This document shows, one piece after another, positions 1 to 6,196 of a stretch of DNA of 8,229 nucleotides. A program made the translations under genes and the position numbers. The DNA is from Deltaproteobacteria bacterium. GTDB lineage: Bacteria; Desulfobacterota; Binatia; UBA9968. The notes beneath the pieces are model-generated. The model searched no databases. It saw only the letters and a program-made list of their open reading frames with translations, and was not told the origin of the DNA. Position 1 is the stretch's first letter. The number at the start of each line of letters is the position of its first letter. Location of the stretch: positions 1-8,229 of the forward strand of contig JAHKKJ010000126.1 of assembly GCA_020027655.1 (NCBI GenBank), in the 5' to 3' direction.

Positions 1-2
1 TA

Positions 3-1091
3 CTGTTTCTGCTTCCAATAATTTTCTGGACGGCTAACTTGCACGCCGACTGGAAAAGCGATTGGGAACAAACCGTAGCAGCGGCCAAAAAAGAAGGGCG
101 GTTGAACCTCTACGTCGGCCGGTACGGGCAAGCGGCGCTGCTCGACGAGTTCAAAAAGGACTACCCGGAGATCAAAATCGCCTCGGTCAACGGCACCGGA
201 GATCAGCTCGCCACCAGGATAGCGGCGGAGACTCGCGCCGGGAAAACCATCGCGGATATTTACAGCGGCGGGCCAAACTCGAGTTATAGCTTGCTTTACC
301 GCGGCAAGGTGCTCGACTCGATCAAGTCCGCCTTCATACTTCCCGAAGTGCTCGATGAGTCCAAATGGTACGGTGGCAAGCATATCTTCACGGACAGCGA
401 GGACCAATTCATCTTTGTCTACATTGCGCTGCCCGGCGTCCGCGGCCTGTCTTACAACTCCAACCTCGTCAACGCGAAAGAATTTAAATCTTATTGGGAT
501 CTGACCAATCCAAAATGGAAAGGGAAAATCACCTCGCAGCGGCCCACCGAGACCGGACTCAGCGTCAACTTGCAGTTCTATTACTACCAGCCCGAGCTCG
601 GGCCGGAGTTTATCAAGCGCGCCTTGGGCGCCATGGATGTTACATTCGGCGATCGGCGCACGATCACCGACTGGCTGGCGGTGGGGAAGTTCGCCATCTG
701 CCACGGCTGCCGGCAAATCGAAAAGGCCTCCGGTCAGGGATTACCGGTGGAAGATTTCGAAACCGGGGACTGGAAAGAAGGGCAACCGCTGAGCACCGGC
801 GGCGGTTCGATCAGCCTGATCAAAGGCGCCCCCCATCCCAACGCGGCGCGCGTGTTCATCAACTGGTTTCTCTCGCGCAAGGGACAGACTGCCATGCAAA
901 AGTCCAATGATCTTTATGGCGAGCTGCCGCCAAACTCTCGCAGGGTAGACATTCCCAAAGATATGCTTCCCGCTGAAAACCGTTTGGTCGAAGGCAGAAA
1001 GTATCTAGACGTAGCACGCCACGAGTTTACCGACATGACTCCGGTGCTGAAGCTGGCGAAGGAAATCGTCAAGGCGCAGGAGCAAAGATGA
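3..1091 (+). CDS. ABC-type extracellular solute-binding protein (SBP_bac_6/8-like), 5' end cut off
   Basis: Periplasmic ligand-binding component of an ABC importer of the Fe(III)/spermidine-binding superfamily. The frame is already open at base 3, and its first residues (LFLLPIIFWTANLHA, then DWKSDWE) read as the hydrophobic core and AxA-like cleavage site of a Sec signal peptide. The true start therefore lies left of the window, and the TTG at 39 is not a credible start. Family hallmarks: EGRLNLYVG near the mature N-terminus, a first-lobe segment ending IADIYSGG, DLTNPKWKGKI (about 495-530), and the C-terminal APHPNAARVF motif (about 828-857) followed by a KGQ helix. The adjacent Tyr-Tyr iron ligands of true ferric-binding proteins are not seen where expected: AVGKFAICHGCRQ occupies that stretch. 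An organic ligand is thus more likely than iron (inference). The stop codon overlaps an ATG (ATGA) that opens only a 10-codon frame. No permease follows; the cupin gene begins 101 bases later. Confidence 0.88.
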   Translation: MFLLPIIFWTANLHADWKSDWEQTVAAAKKEGRLNLYVGRYGQAALLDEFKKDYPEIKIASVNGTGDQLATRIAAETRAGKTIADIYSGGPNSSYSLLYRGKVLDSIKSAFILPEVLDESKWYGGKHIFTDSEDQFIFVYIALPGVRGLSYNSNLVNAKEFKSYWDLTNPKWKGKITSQRPTETGLSVNLQFYYYQPELGPEFIKRALGAMDVTFGDRRTITDWLAVGKFAICHGCRQIEKASGQGLPVEDFETGDWKEGQPLSTGGGSISLIKGAPHPNAARVFINWFLSRKGQTAMQKSNDLYGELPPNSRRVDIPKDMLPAENRLVEGRKYLDVARHEFTDMTPVLKLAKEIVKAQEQR

Positions 1092-1192
1092 GCATGACCA
1101 ACTGCACAAAAGCAATGTAAGTTAAGGTTACTGCACCCCGGCGTTGAGAATCAATTGATGTTAGCGCAAAAGCTTAAGGAGGAGAGGCGACC

Positions 1193-2338
1193 ATGGCAAC
1201 TCAAAGCGCGGAACTTACTGCAAACCCGTATCAATCCAGTCAAGCGGCTGTTGAAGTAAAGGCGTATACCTATGACCGTTGGATGGAGTCCATCGGGATT
1301 CCCATTCATCGCGGCTTTTTCATCGAAGATTTGCGCACGGTCGAGCTGGGCTGGTGGGATGAGCGCCAATGCAATGCGGCGTTCGTTCAGCTCATGGGGC
1401 AGGAGGGCATCACTTCTGCCGTCGTCATGGAAATCGCGCCGGGGAAAACTTTGCCACCCGTAAAGTTCGCTCTCGACGAGCTGATCTATGTCCTGCAGGG
1501 CCGGGGCGTTAGCACGGTTTGGACCGCCGACGGCGCGCCGAAAAAAACCTTTGAGTGGCAAGACCGCAGCTTGTTTCAAATCGGCTCCAACTGTTACCTG
1601 CAACTGGGGAACATGCGCGGCGATCGGCCGGCCCGCTTGCTCCGCTATAGCTATCTCCCGCTGGCGACTTCGCTGGTCACCGAGCCGAGCTTTTACTTCA
1701 ATAATCCGTTTCAGAAAGCAGACAGTTCAAAACAAGAAATGGATGCCTATTCCGAGGCCAAGCTGATCGAAAACGGCGATCCTTCCCTCGCCTGGGGTGG
1801 AAATCGCGTCTACTGGTTCGGCAATTTTTTCCCCGACATGGCCGCTTGGGATAAGCTTACGACCAATCGGCGCGGCGGCATGAGTGTGACGATCATGTTT
1901 CCCAATTCAGAGATGTCCTGCCACATGTCGGTCTTTCCCACGCGCACTTACAAGAAAGCGCATCGTCATGGCCCGGGGCGGGTCATCGTGATCCCGGCCG
2001 GCGAAGGCTACTCGGTCCTATGGGAAGAAGGCAAAGAGAAGATTGTGGCGCCTTGGCACGAGGGCAGTATGTTCGTGCCGCCCAACAAGTGGTTTCATCA
2101 GCACTTCAACGTCGGCGCCACGCCCGCACGCTATCTTGCGCTTCATCCGCCGCGGCAGTTTCGCGGCCATGCGGAAAAGATCGAAGACCGGGCCAAGGAT
2201 ATGATTGAATATGTCGATGAAGATCCGTGGATTCGGGAGAAATTCGAAGGCGAACTGGCTAAGGGAAGACTTACCACGCTAATGCCGCAAGACGCCTATA
2301 CAGTGAAAAGCTATAACTGGCATCCGACAAAGGGCTAA
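1193..2338 (+). CDS. Two-domain cupin protein, possible ring-cleavage-type oxygenase relative
   Basis: A 381-residue bicupin, the size and architecture of gentisate-1,2-dioxygenase-like proteins. The ATG is fixed by a strong AAGGAGGAG at 1176-1184, 8 bases upstream. Domain 1 (about residues 75-155) keeps the strand pattern and the DELIYVLQGRG of cupin motif 1 (95-105), but the HxH positions hold non-histidine residues (PPVKF), so it probably binds no metal. Domain 2 (about 228-320) has HRH at 257-259, the PAGEG turn at 268-272 and PPNKWFHQHFN (296-306) as motif 2, giving three candidate His ligands (257, 259 and 302 or 304). The usual motif-1 Glu is missing (HRHGPGR). There is no signal peptide, so it is cytoplasmic. 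It follows the binding-protein gene in the same direction and may be cotranscribed. Cupin fold is confident. Oxygenase activity is only inferred, and an isomerase or non-enzymatic role is possible. Confidence 0.88.
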   Translation: MATQSAELTANPYQSSQAAVEVKAYTYDRWMESIGIPIHRGFFIEDLRTVELGWWDERQCNAAFVQLMGQEGITSAVVMEIAPGKTLPPVKFALDELIYVLQGRGVSTVWTADGAPKKTFEWQDRSLFQIGSNCYLQLGNMRGDRPARLLRYSYLPLATSLVTEPSFYFNNPFQKADSSKQEMDAYSEAKLIENGDPSLAWGGNRVYWFGNFFPDMAAWDKLTTNRRGGMSVTIMFPNSEMSCHMSVFPTRTYKKAHRHGPGRVIVIPAGEGYSVLWEEGKEKIVAPWHEGSMFVPPNKWFHQHFNVGATPARYLALHPPRQFRGHAEKIEDRAKDMIEYVDEDPWIREKFEGELAKGRLTTLMPQDAYTVKSYNWHPTKG

Positions 2339-2556
2339 GAGTTACTTCATCCTCAAATTCTACCTTTTTTCTCCCCGGCTTCCTCGGTTGCAACTCGCCA
2401 AGTGTGAGCGGGGCGATGCAAAGGCTTGGTGAGTTAATGGAGTTAGGATGAGGCTGACTCGTTGTTCTCCTGACGGTGGAGGTTACGCAACTTAGGCAAG
2501 TCCGACACCGCAATGTTTTGCGCGGCTTGCTTTTGGTCTGTGTGAGTTTATGTGTT

Positions 2557-2572
2557 GCACGGACATCCGTGC
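2557..2572. repeat. Inverted repeat GCACGGA-CA-TCCGTGC upstream of HD gene
   Basis: Seven-base arms are exactly complementary around a central CA. As RNA this could fold into a six-pair GC-rich stem with an ACAT tetraloop. As DNA it is an operator-sized dyad. It lies 57 bases before the ATG of the HD gene and has no T run, so it is not a typical terminator. Confidence 0.5.
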
Positions 2573-2598
2573 GGGAGTAGAGTCTGCAGAAGCTCGAT

Positions 2599-2610
2599 AG
2601 TCGGGCGACT
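2599..2610. repeat. Inverted repeat AGTCG-GG-CGACT next to the HD gene ribosome binding site
   Basis: Five-base exact arms, five bases before the AGGAGGA ribosome binding site of the HD gene. If transcribed it would place a small hairpin directly upstream of the Shine-Dalgarno. It is short enough to be chance; its interest comes from its position and the neighbouring dyad at 2557-2572. Confidence 0.35.
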
Positions 2611-2629
2611 CAATTAGGAGGATCAAGCC

Positions 2630-3388
2630 ATGGCTAAAAATATATCGCTGGACGCGCGCGCGGATGCCCTCGAGCAAAAGATGAGCGACGAGCTCGATGT
2701 GCTCCTTTCGAAATCGGCGTTGTTCAATATGGCAGACGGCAAGCTCGGCGCGTCCAATGCTGGGTCTGACCTCGCAGCTAGACACGGTAAGTATTATTTG
2801 ATGGCCGACGATCCGCGGCTGCCGAGAATGCCGGCGAAGCCGACGCTCGCCGATTTTTTTGATTATCGCGCCAAGGGCATCAACCATCTGCTGCAAAGCG
2901 CGACCCATGCGCTGAAGGCGTCCATGCCCGAGAAAACGATTCTCGCCTGCCTGCTGCACGATATCTCCAACGCGATCTTCATCAAGAGCGACCACGGCTA
3001 CTGGGGCGCGCAGCTGGTCGAGCCCTACGTCGACGAGGAGGTGAGCTGGGCGATCCGCGCGCACCAGGCGCTGCGATTTTTTCCTGACGAATCAGTGGGC
3101 TACTCTTATCCGGAAATGTACGTCAAAAATTTCGGGCCGGACTACGTGCCCGACGACTACATCAAGGACGCGTACCAGCGCGCCCGCAACCACAAGTGGT
3201 ACATGACCGCGCGGATGATTACGGTCCATGACATTTACTCCTTCGACCCCAAAGCGGTCGTCAGCTGGGAACCCTTCATCGACATCGTCGGGCGTAACTT
3301 CAAACAGCCAGACGAGGGCTTGGGCTTCGACAATAGCCCGGTCTCGCACATGTGGCGCACGATCCGGCGGCCGACAAAGTATCTTTGA
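2630..3388 (+). CDS. HD-domain protein, possibly a mixed-valent diiron oxygenase-like (PhnZ/MIOX-type) enzyme
   Basis: A 252-residue cytoplasmic protein. The ATG follows AGGAGGA (2616-2622) by 7 bases. The helical HD core runs from about residue 80 to 205: H93 (ATHALKA), the HD pair H110-D111 in LLHDISN, H122 (KSDHGYWGAQL), H145 (AIRAHQAL) and a late Asp, D201 (TVHDIYSFD). This His...His-Asp...His...His...Asp order is the ligand pattern of the HD subfamily that holds a diiron centre, known in PhnZ and myo-inositol oxygenase. The DHGYWGAQLVEPYV...WAIRAH stretch resembles the HD proteins tied to phosphonate-degradation operons. About 75 residues before the core and 50 after it look lineage-specific. 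The pattern is seen directly; oxygenase activity is inferred, and a metal-dependent phosphohydrolase is the alternative. It lies between cupin and amidohydrolase genes on the same strand, which favours a catabolic role over nucleotide signalling. Confidence 0.82.
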   Translation: MAKNISLDARADALEQKMSDELDVLLSKSALFNMADGKLGASNAGSDLAARHGKYYLMADDPRLPRMPAKPTLADFFDYRAKGINHLLQSATHALKASMPEKTILACLLHDISNAIFIKSDHGYWGAQLVEPYVDEEVSWAIRAHQALRFFPDESVGYSYPEMYVKNFGPDYVPDDYIKDAYQRARNHKWYMTARMITVHDIYSFDPKAVVSWEPFIDIVGRNFKQPDEGLGFDNSPVSHMWRTIRRPTKYL

Positions 3389-3622
3389 GGAACCTAATAC
3401 CGCCGCCCGTTCCAGACGTTTCACCGCTGCGCTCCGTTCAAGTCGTTCAAATCGTTCGAGGAACTAAAAACAAAGAAAAAGCAATTCGACGATTCAGCTA
3501 ACTCTCAAAAGTCGAGGCTGCGGGAATGGAGTGAACCTTACGGGGGCGAATTTGCCCAGGAAAATGAGGCGCTAACGCCGCAAAAACACGAGCTGTCTAA
3601 CCCTGCTGCCTACTCAAAAAGG
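3389..3622 (+). other. Non-coding gap upstream of the amidohydrolase promoter
   Basis: Together with the promoter and leader this forms a 303-base gap without a gene. It contains a three-copy 9-base tandem repeat (3435-3461), an AT-rich stretch (about 3464-3485), a near-perfect 14-base palindrome GGGCGAATTTGCCC at 3544-3557 (one G/T mismatch pair) and a small GGCG-CTAA-CGCC hairpin at 3568-3579. No stem followed by a T run was found, so no terminator for the HD gene is called. The palindrome lies about 65 bases upstream of the -35 box and could be an operator; this is weak. Confidence 0.45.
3435..3461. repeat. Short tandem repeat, three 9-base units of CGTTCAAGT type
   Basis: Units CGTTCAAGT, CGTTCAAAT and CGTTCGAGG lie head to tail, diverging in the last unit. 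GTTC of the third unit pairs with a following GAAC (3454-3464). The copies may be replication-slippage products in non-coding DNA; no function is visible. Confidence 0.55.
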
Positions 3623-3650
3623 TTGACACATCCTGGCGTGGTGATACGAT
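3623..3650 (+). promoter_or_regulatory. Sigma-70-type promoter of the amidohydrolase gene (extended -10)
   Basis: A perfect TTGACA (3623-3628), a 16-base spacer and TACGAT (3645-3650, four of six matches to TATAAT) preceded by TGA, which supplies the TGn of an extended -10. Transcription would begin near 3657, giving a leader of about 35 bases that contains the AAGGGAGGAG ribosome binding site (3675-3684). The position fits the downstream gene exactly, and it is the best promoter in the window. Confidence 0.6.
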
Positions 3651-3691
3651 CCAGCCCGTAAACCAAAGCAAATTAAGGGAGGAGTAATAAC

Positions 3692-4777
3692 ATGGCTGAC
3701 TGGCCGCCAGTAATAGATGCCGATGGGCATGTGTTGGAACGCCAAAGCGACATCCGCAAATATTTGGAGCCACCGTGGAACCGCCGCAACACGGGCCTCT
3801 GGCCGTCCGATCAGCCCTTCGACACGGACCTCTTCGAGACCCTCGGCTACCCCGGCTACGATCGCGGCATGAGCCCGGCCCAGCAGGTCGAGACGTGGCT
3901 CAAGATCATGGACGAATACAACATCGAAGAGGCGGTGCTGTTTCCTACCGGCTCCGGCAACATTCCGAAGCTCCGCGAGCCCGAGTTTTGCGTTGCCGCT
4001 TGCCGCGCCGCCAACGATCACTTCGCCAAGGAGTACAACGCGCTCTCTAACCGCATCCACTGCGTGGGCGTGCTGCCGCTCAAGTGGCCGCACGAGGCGG
4101 CCAAGGAGCTCCGCCGGGCCGTCACTGAATTGGGCTTGGTCAGCTTCGAGCTCCTTTCCATGGGATTGCCTACGGCACTCGGCGATCCGATGTACGACCC
4201 GCTCTACGAAGAGGCGCAGCGGCTCGACGTGCCGCTCTCCGTCCACGGCAACCGCAGCTCTTCGGCCGAGGTCGGCGCGGGCGCCTTCAGAACTTTCGCC
4301 GAGGTGCACTGCTACACGTTCCCGGTCGGCATCTTTCTGCACTTCACCAGCATAATTTTCCAAGGGGTGCCGGTACGTTTTCCCAAGCTGCGCCTGGCCT
4401 TTCTTGAAATCGGCGCCAGCTGGCTCCCCTACTGGCTGGACCGCATGGACGAGCACTGGGAACTCCGCGGCGAGTTCGAGGCGCCTCATCTAAAGAAAAA
4501 ACCCAGCGAGGTCGTGCGTGAGTCCCCGGTCTACTTTAGTCTCGAGGCCGAGGAGCGACTCCTGCCTCAGACCATCGAGTATGTCGGCGACGATCATTTT
4601 CTCTATGCGTCTGATATTCCTCACTGGGACGGTGAGTTTCCCAAGAACTTGAAGTACCTATGGAATCATCCGGATCTTTCGCAGAAGACCAAGGAGAAGA
4701 TCGCCTACCACAACGGGAAGGAGTATTTCCAACTAGATCGTCCGGTCTCGGCGCCGGCTGGCAGAAAAGCGAACTAG
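3692..4777 (+). CDS. Amidohydrolase family (Amidohydro_2) TIM-barrel enzyme, decarboxylase- or hydrolase-like
   Basis: A 361-residue metal-dependent enzyme of the family that includes ACMS decarboxylase and gamma-resorcylate decarboxylase. The ATG follows AAGGGAGGAG (3675-3684) by 7 bases. The first barrel strand gives IDADGHVLE (residues 8-16), with D11-x-H13 in place of the classic HxH, plus E16, as is common in this branch. Then come PLSVHGN (H185), the family signature LEIGASWLPYWLDRMDEH (238-255), and ASDIPHWDGEFP (306-317) with the catalytic-type D308 and H311 near the C-terminus. No signal peptide, so it is cytoplasmic. It has its own promoter, so it can be expressed apart from the cupin and HD genes, though readthrough is possible. 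Substrate unknown; C-C decarboxylation or hydration/hydrolysis of an aromatic or dicarboxylic intermediate fits the neighbours (inference). It converges with the minus-strand receptor gene 73 bases away. Confidence 0.9.
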   Translation: MADWPPVIDADGHVLERQSDIRKYLEPPWNRRNTGLWPSDQPFDTDLFETLGYPGYDRGMSPAQQVETWLKIMDEYNIEEAVLFPTGSGNIPKLREPEFCVAACRAANDHFAKEYNALSNRIHCVGVLPLKWPHEAAKELRRAVTELGLVSFELLSMGLPTALGDPMYDPLYEEAQRLDVPLSVHGNRSSSAEVGAGAFRTFAEVHCYTFPVGIFLHFTSIIFQGVPVRFPKLRLAFLEIGASWLPYWLDRMDEHWELRGEFEAPHLKKKPSEVVRESPVYFSLEAEERLLPQTIEYVGDDHFLYASDIPHWDGEFPKNLKYLWNHPDLSQKTKEKIAYHNGKEYFQLDRPVSAPAGRKAN

Positions 4778-4850
4778 AGATAAGAGAATGTCAAAGATAA
4801 AAGATGCGACCCATAGCCGTCGTACTAACCGGGAGAATGTTACCTGGTCT

Positions 4851-5927
4851 TTACCTCTGCGGTAACGGATCGGGGCCGGTGAGCTTTTTGAATAGCTCTA
4901 CGGCTTCCAGGTCGCGGGGCATGTCTTTGATCGTTTGCTCCAGCTCCTCCGGCATTTGCGGTTCGGCCTTTAGGCCGGTGAGTTTTGTATATTCCTTGAA
5001 AAACTCGGGGTCTCTATAGGTCTTGCGCATCGCTTCCTGCAGGAGCTGCACCCGGTCTTTAGGCGTACCGGGAGGCAGAATATACGGGTTTCCGCTGCCT
5101 ACGAAGGTCCGGTACATCGCCACAAGTTTCCGGTCCATGTCCGACCTGGCAAAGGTCTCGATGTCAGGGAGTTTGGCAAAGCGGGGATGAGTGTGTTTTT
5201 GCCCCTTCGGAATCTCGATAATACCATGGAAGTCCATAAGACCTTTATCGGCCCATTCACGATTCTCGTGCAGCATAGAGTCCGCCACGGTTGACCTAGC
5301 GTCTATCTCACCCCGCTCGATAGCGATATCGAGTTCGCGTGCGTCGTATCCGGTGACGAATTTGGGTTGTTTCGGGCCGATCAGATATGTGAACAGTCGG
5401 CCGGAGATGTAAATCAGGTGCCCCACCGACTGGGCGCCGATTCTCACACCTGAAGCCGCGCGGAGCTTCTCCAGACTGTCGAGGCCCGCCACCTTGCGCG
5501 TTATAAAGACATGGTGGCTGCCGCTATAGCTGGTTCCCAGATAGATCACCTTATCGATGTCATAGAGCACCCCACTCTCTCCGAGAATGGAATGCATCAC
5601 GAATGGGGTCGACATACGGCCAATCGTCAGGCCGTCCGGACGGACCGATTTATAAAGGTGGTTTGCCGCCTTCCGTCCTCCTCCACCGTCCATGTACTGC
5701 ATCACAATGGTGGGATTTCCCGGAATATATTTTTGGAGAAAAGGAACAACGGCTTTGGTCCGCATGTCCCCGACGCCGCCGGGCGAGCTGCTCTCAACGA
5801 TGGTAACGGTTTTCCCTTGAAAGAAAGAAGTTTGCGGAAAAGCAACGCTAACGCTGAAGAGATCGAGCAGTAACGCGCCCAGAGAGATTTGGAGAAACAC
5901 CACCGACTTGGACTTGTCGCATGTCAT
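4851..5927 (-). CDS. Bug/TctC-like receptor of a tripartite tricarboxylate transporter (TTT) type system
   Basis: Periplasmic binding protein that captures small carboxylates or other organic ligands for a TTT importer. From the preferred ATG (5925-5927) it has 358 residues; a GTG two codons earlier (5933) is also in frame but would abut the GGGGG stretch that could act as a weak ribosome binding site. The signal peptide is clear: basic DKSKS, hydrophobic VVFLQISLGALLLDLF, then likely SVA cleavage near residue 29. The mature part opens with FQGKTVTIV and the Bug ligand loop SSSPGGVGD (PGG at 49-51, D54), followed by YIPGNPTIVMQ and a glycine-rich GGGGRKAANHLY. The C-terminal half has the usual LPPGTPKDRVQLLQEA segment (about 285-300). 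Slightly longer than typical Bug proteins. No TctA/TctB membrane genes are visible, so it is an orphan here. It is transcribed towards the amidohydrolase. Confidence 0.85.
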   Translation of the reverse strand: MTCDKSKSVVFLQISLGALLLDLFSVSVAFPQTSFFQGKTVTIVESSSPGGVGDMRTKAVVPFLQKYIPGNPTIVMQYMDGGGGRKAANHLYKSVRPDGLTIGRMSTPFVMHSILGESGVLYDIDKVIYLGTSYSGSHHVFITRKVAGLDSLEKLRAASGVRIGAQSVGHLIYISGRLFTYLIGPKQPKFVTGYDARELDIAIERGEIDARSTVADSMLHENREWADKGLMDFHGIIEIPKGQKHTHPRFAKLPDIETFARSDMDRKLVAMYRTFVGSGNPYILPPGTPKDRVQLLQEAMRKTYRDPEFFKEYTKLTGLKAEPQMPEELEQTIKDMPRDLEAVELFKKLTGPDPLPQR

Positions 5928-5937
5928 ATGCACCCCC

Positions 5938-5965
5938 GTAATATGAGCACTCCAGCCTTCGTCAA
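5938..5965 (-). promoter_or_regulatory. Candidate promoter with very short leader for the Bug receptor gene
   Basis: On the minus strand TTGACG (5960-5965), a 16-base spacer and TATTAC (5938-5943). The -10 box ends 10 bases before the preferred ATG, so a transcript from here would be nearly leaderless. Matches are 5/6 and 4/6. Position is plausible but the strength is modest. Confidence 0.3.
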
Positions 5966-6022
5966 CTCTCTTCCCTCAATCCTCCTGGTAATCCGATATC
6001 GTTCGGTGTAATACGAAGCCCG

Positions 6023-6049
6023 ATTAACACCTCTGAAAAGTCGTGTCAA
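6023..6049 (-). promoter_or_regulatory. Second candidate promoter for the Bug receptor gene
   Basis: A perfect minus-strand TTGACA (6044-6049) followed after 15 bases by GTTAAT (6023-6028, 4/6 match). The spacer is shorter than ideal. A transcript from here would have a leader of about 90 bases, which would include the unexplained AGGAGG at 5981-5986. Confidence 0.28.
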
Positions 6050-6095
6050 TGAGACAATCGTCGCTTGCTGTATGAAACGGGCCGCTGCACGCCCT

Positions 6096-6117
6096 CGTGG
6101 AAGTTTCAAATTCCACG
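6096..6117. repeat. Inverted repeat CGTGGAA-N8-TTCCACG
   Basis: Seven-base arms, exactly complementary, separated by 8 bases that themselves contain TTT-C-AAA, so the whole 22-base element is nearly a continuous palindrome. The right arm TTCCACG recurs at 6190-6196. Operator-like; it lies about 47 bases upstream of the minus-strand TTGACA. Confidence 0.55.
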
Positions 6118-6130
6118 TCAACTTCTATTA

Positions 6131-6145
6131 GTTTGATGAGCAAAC
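6131..6145. repeat. Small inverted repeat GTTTG-ATGAG-CAAAC
   Basis: Five-base exact arms with a five-base loop, between two larger dyads. A nine-base GTGACTCAC palindrome (6151-6159) follows. Individually such short repeats are expected by chance; noted because they sit in a dense cluster. Confidence 0.3.
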
Positions 6146-6156
6146 ATGACGTGACT

Positions 6157-6182
6157 CACATTTCCGGAATTCCGGAAACGTG
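6157..6182. repeat. Perfect 18-bp palindrome (6161-6178) inside a 26-bp near-palindrome
   Basis: TTTCCGGAATTCCGGAAA at 6161-6178 is its own reverse complement and consists of two abutting TTCCGGAA palindromes sharing a dyad centre. One mismatched pair further out, CAC (6157-6159) and GTG (6180-6182) pair again, so 12 of 13 base pairs across 26 bases are symmetric. This is far longer than expected by chance in one window and resembles a binding site for a dimeric or tetrameric regulator. No regulator gene is in the window. Confidence 0.75.
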
Positions 6183-6196
6183 CGAAATGTTCCACG
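6179..6196. repeat. Imperfect dyad CGTGCGAA-ATG-TTCCACG
   Basis: A degenerate copy of the 6096-6117 element: the right arm TTCCACG is identical and the left arm has one extra base. It overlaps the outer arm of the 26-bp palindrome by four bases. The two TTCCACG arms are 79 bases apart. Confidence 0.4.

Larger units (their letters stand above)
2339..2629 (+). other. Non-coding gap between cupin and HD genes
   Basis: 291 bases with no convincing gene; open frames here are extensions of shadows. A TTTTTT run (about 2363-2368) lies just after the cupin stop, but no stem precedes it, so I do not call a terminator. The last 75 bases hold two compact inverted repeats (2557-2572 and 2599-2610), listed separately, and the ribosome binding site of the HD gene (AGGAGGA at 2616-2622). 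No clear sigma-70 promoter was found; TTGCTT at 2527-2532 with a weak TATGTG near 2549 is the best and not persuasive. Confidence 0.5.

Noticed and set aside
2361..2368. T run after the cupin stop as an intrinsic terminator
   Set aside because: No stem directly precedes it; the nearest complementary arms (CCCCG and CGGGG) lie after it.
2492..3064. A 190-codon minus-strand frame opposite the HD gene
   Set aside because: Same kind of shadow; the plus-strand HD motifs are intact and the antisense product shows no family resemblance.
3614..4489. A 291-codon minus-strand open frame opposite the amidohydrolase
   Set aside because: Antisense shadow: the plus-strand gene has a promoter, ribosome binding site and family motifs, while this frame is rich in Arg, Ala, Glu and Val with no recognisable domain.
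4828..4848. ACCGGG...CCTGGT as a bidirectional terminator between the convergent genes
   Set aside because: Six pairs with a wobble, a nine-base loop and no real T run on either side; too weak to call.
5924..6121. A 65-codon minus-strand frame upstream of the Bug receptor ending in ATGA
   Set aside because: It starts with TTG inside an inverted repeat, has no start-proximal ribosome binding site and no domain; kept only as a possible coupling leader in the findings.
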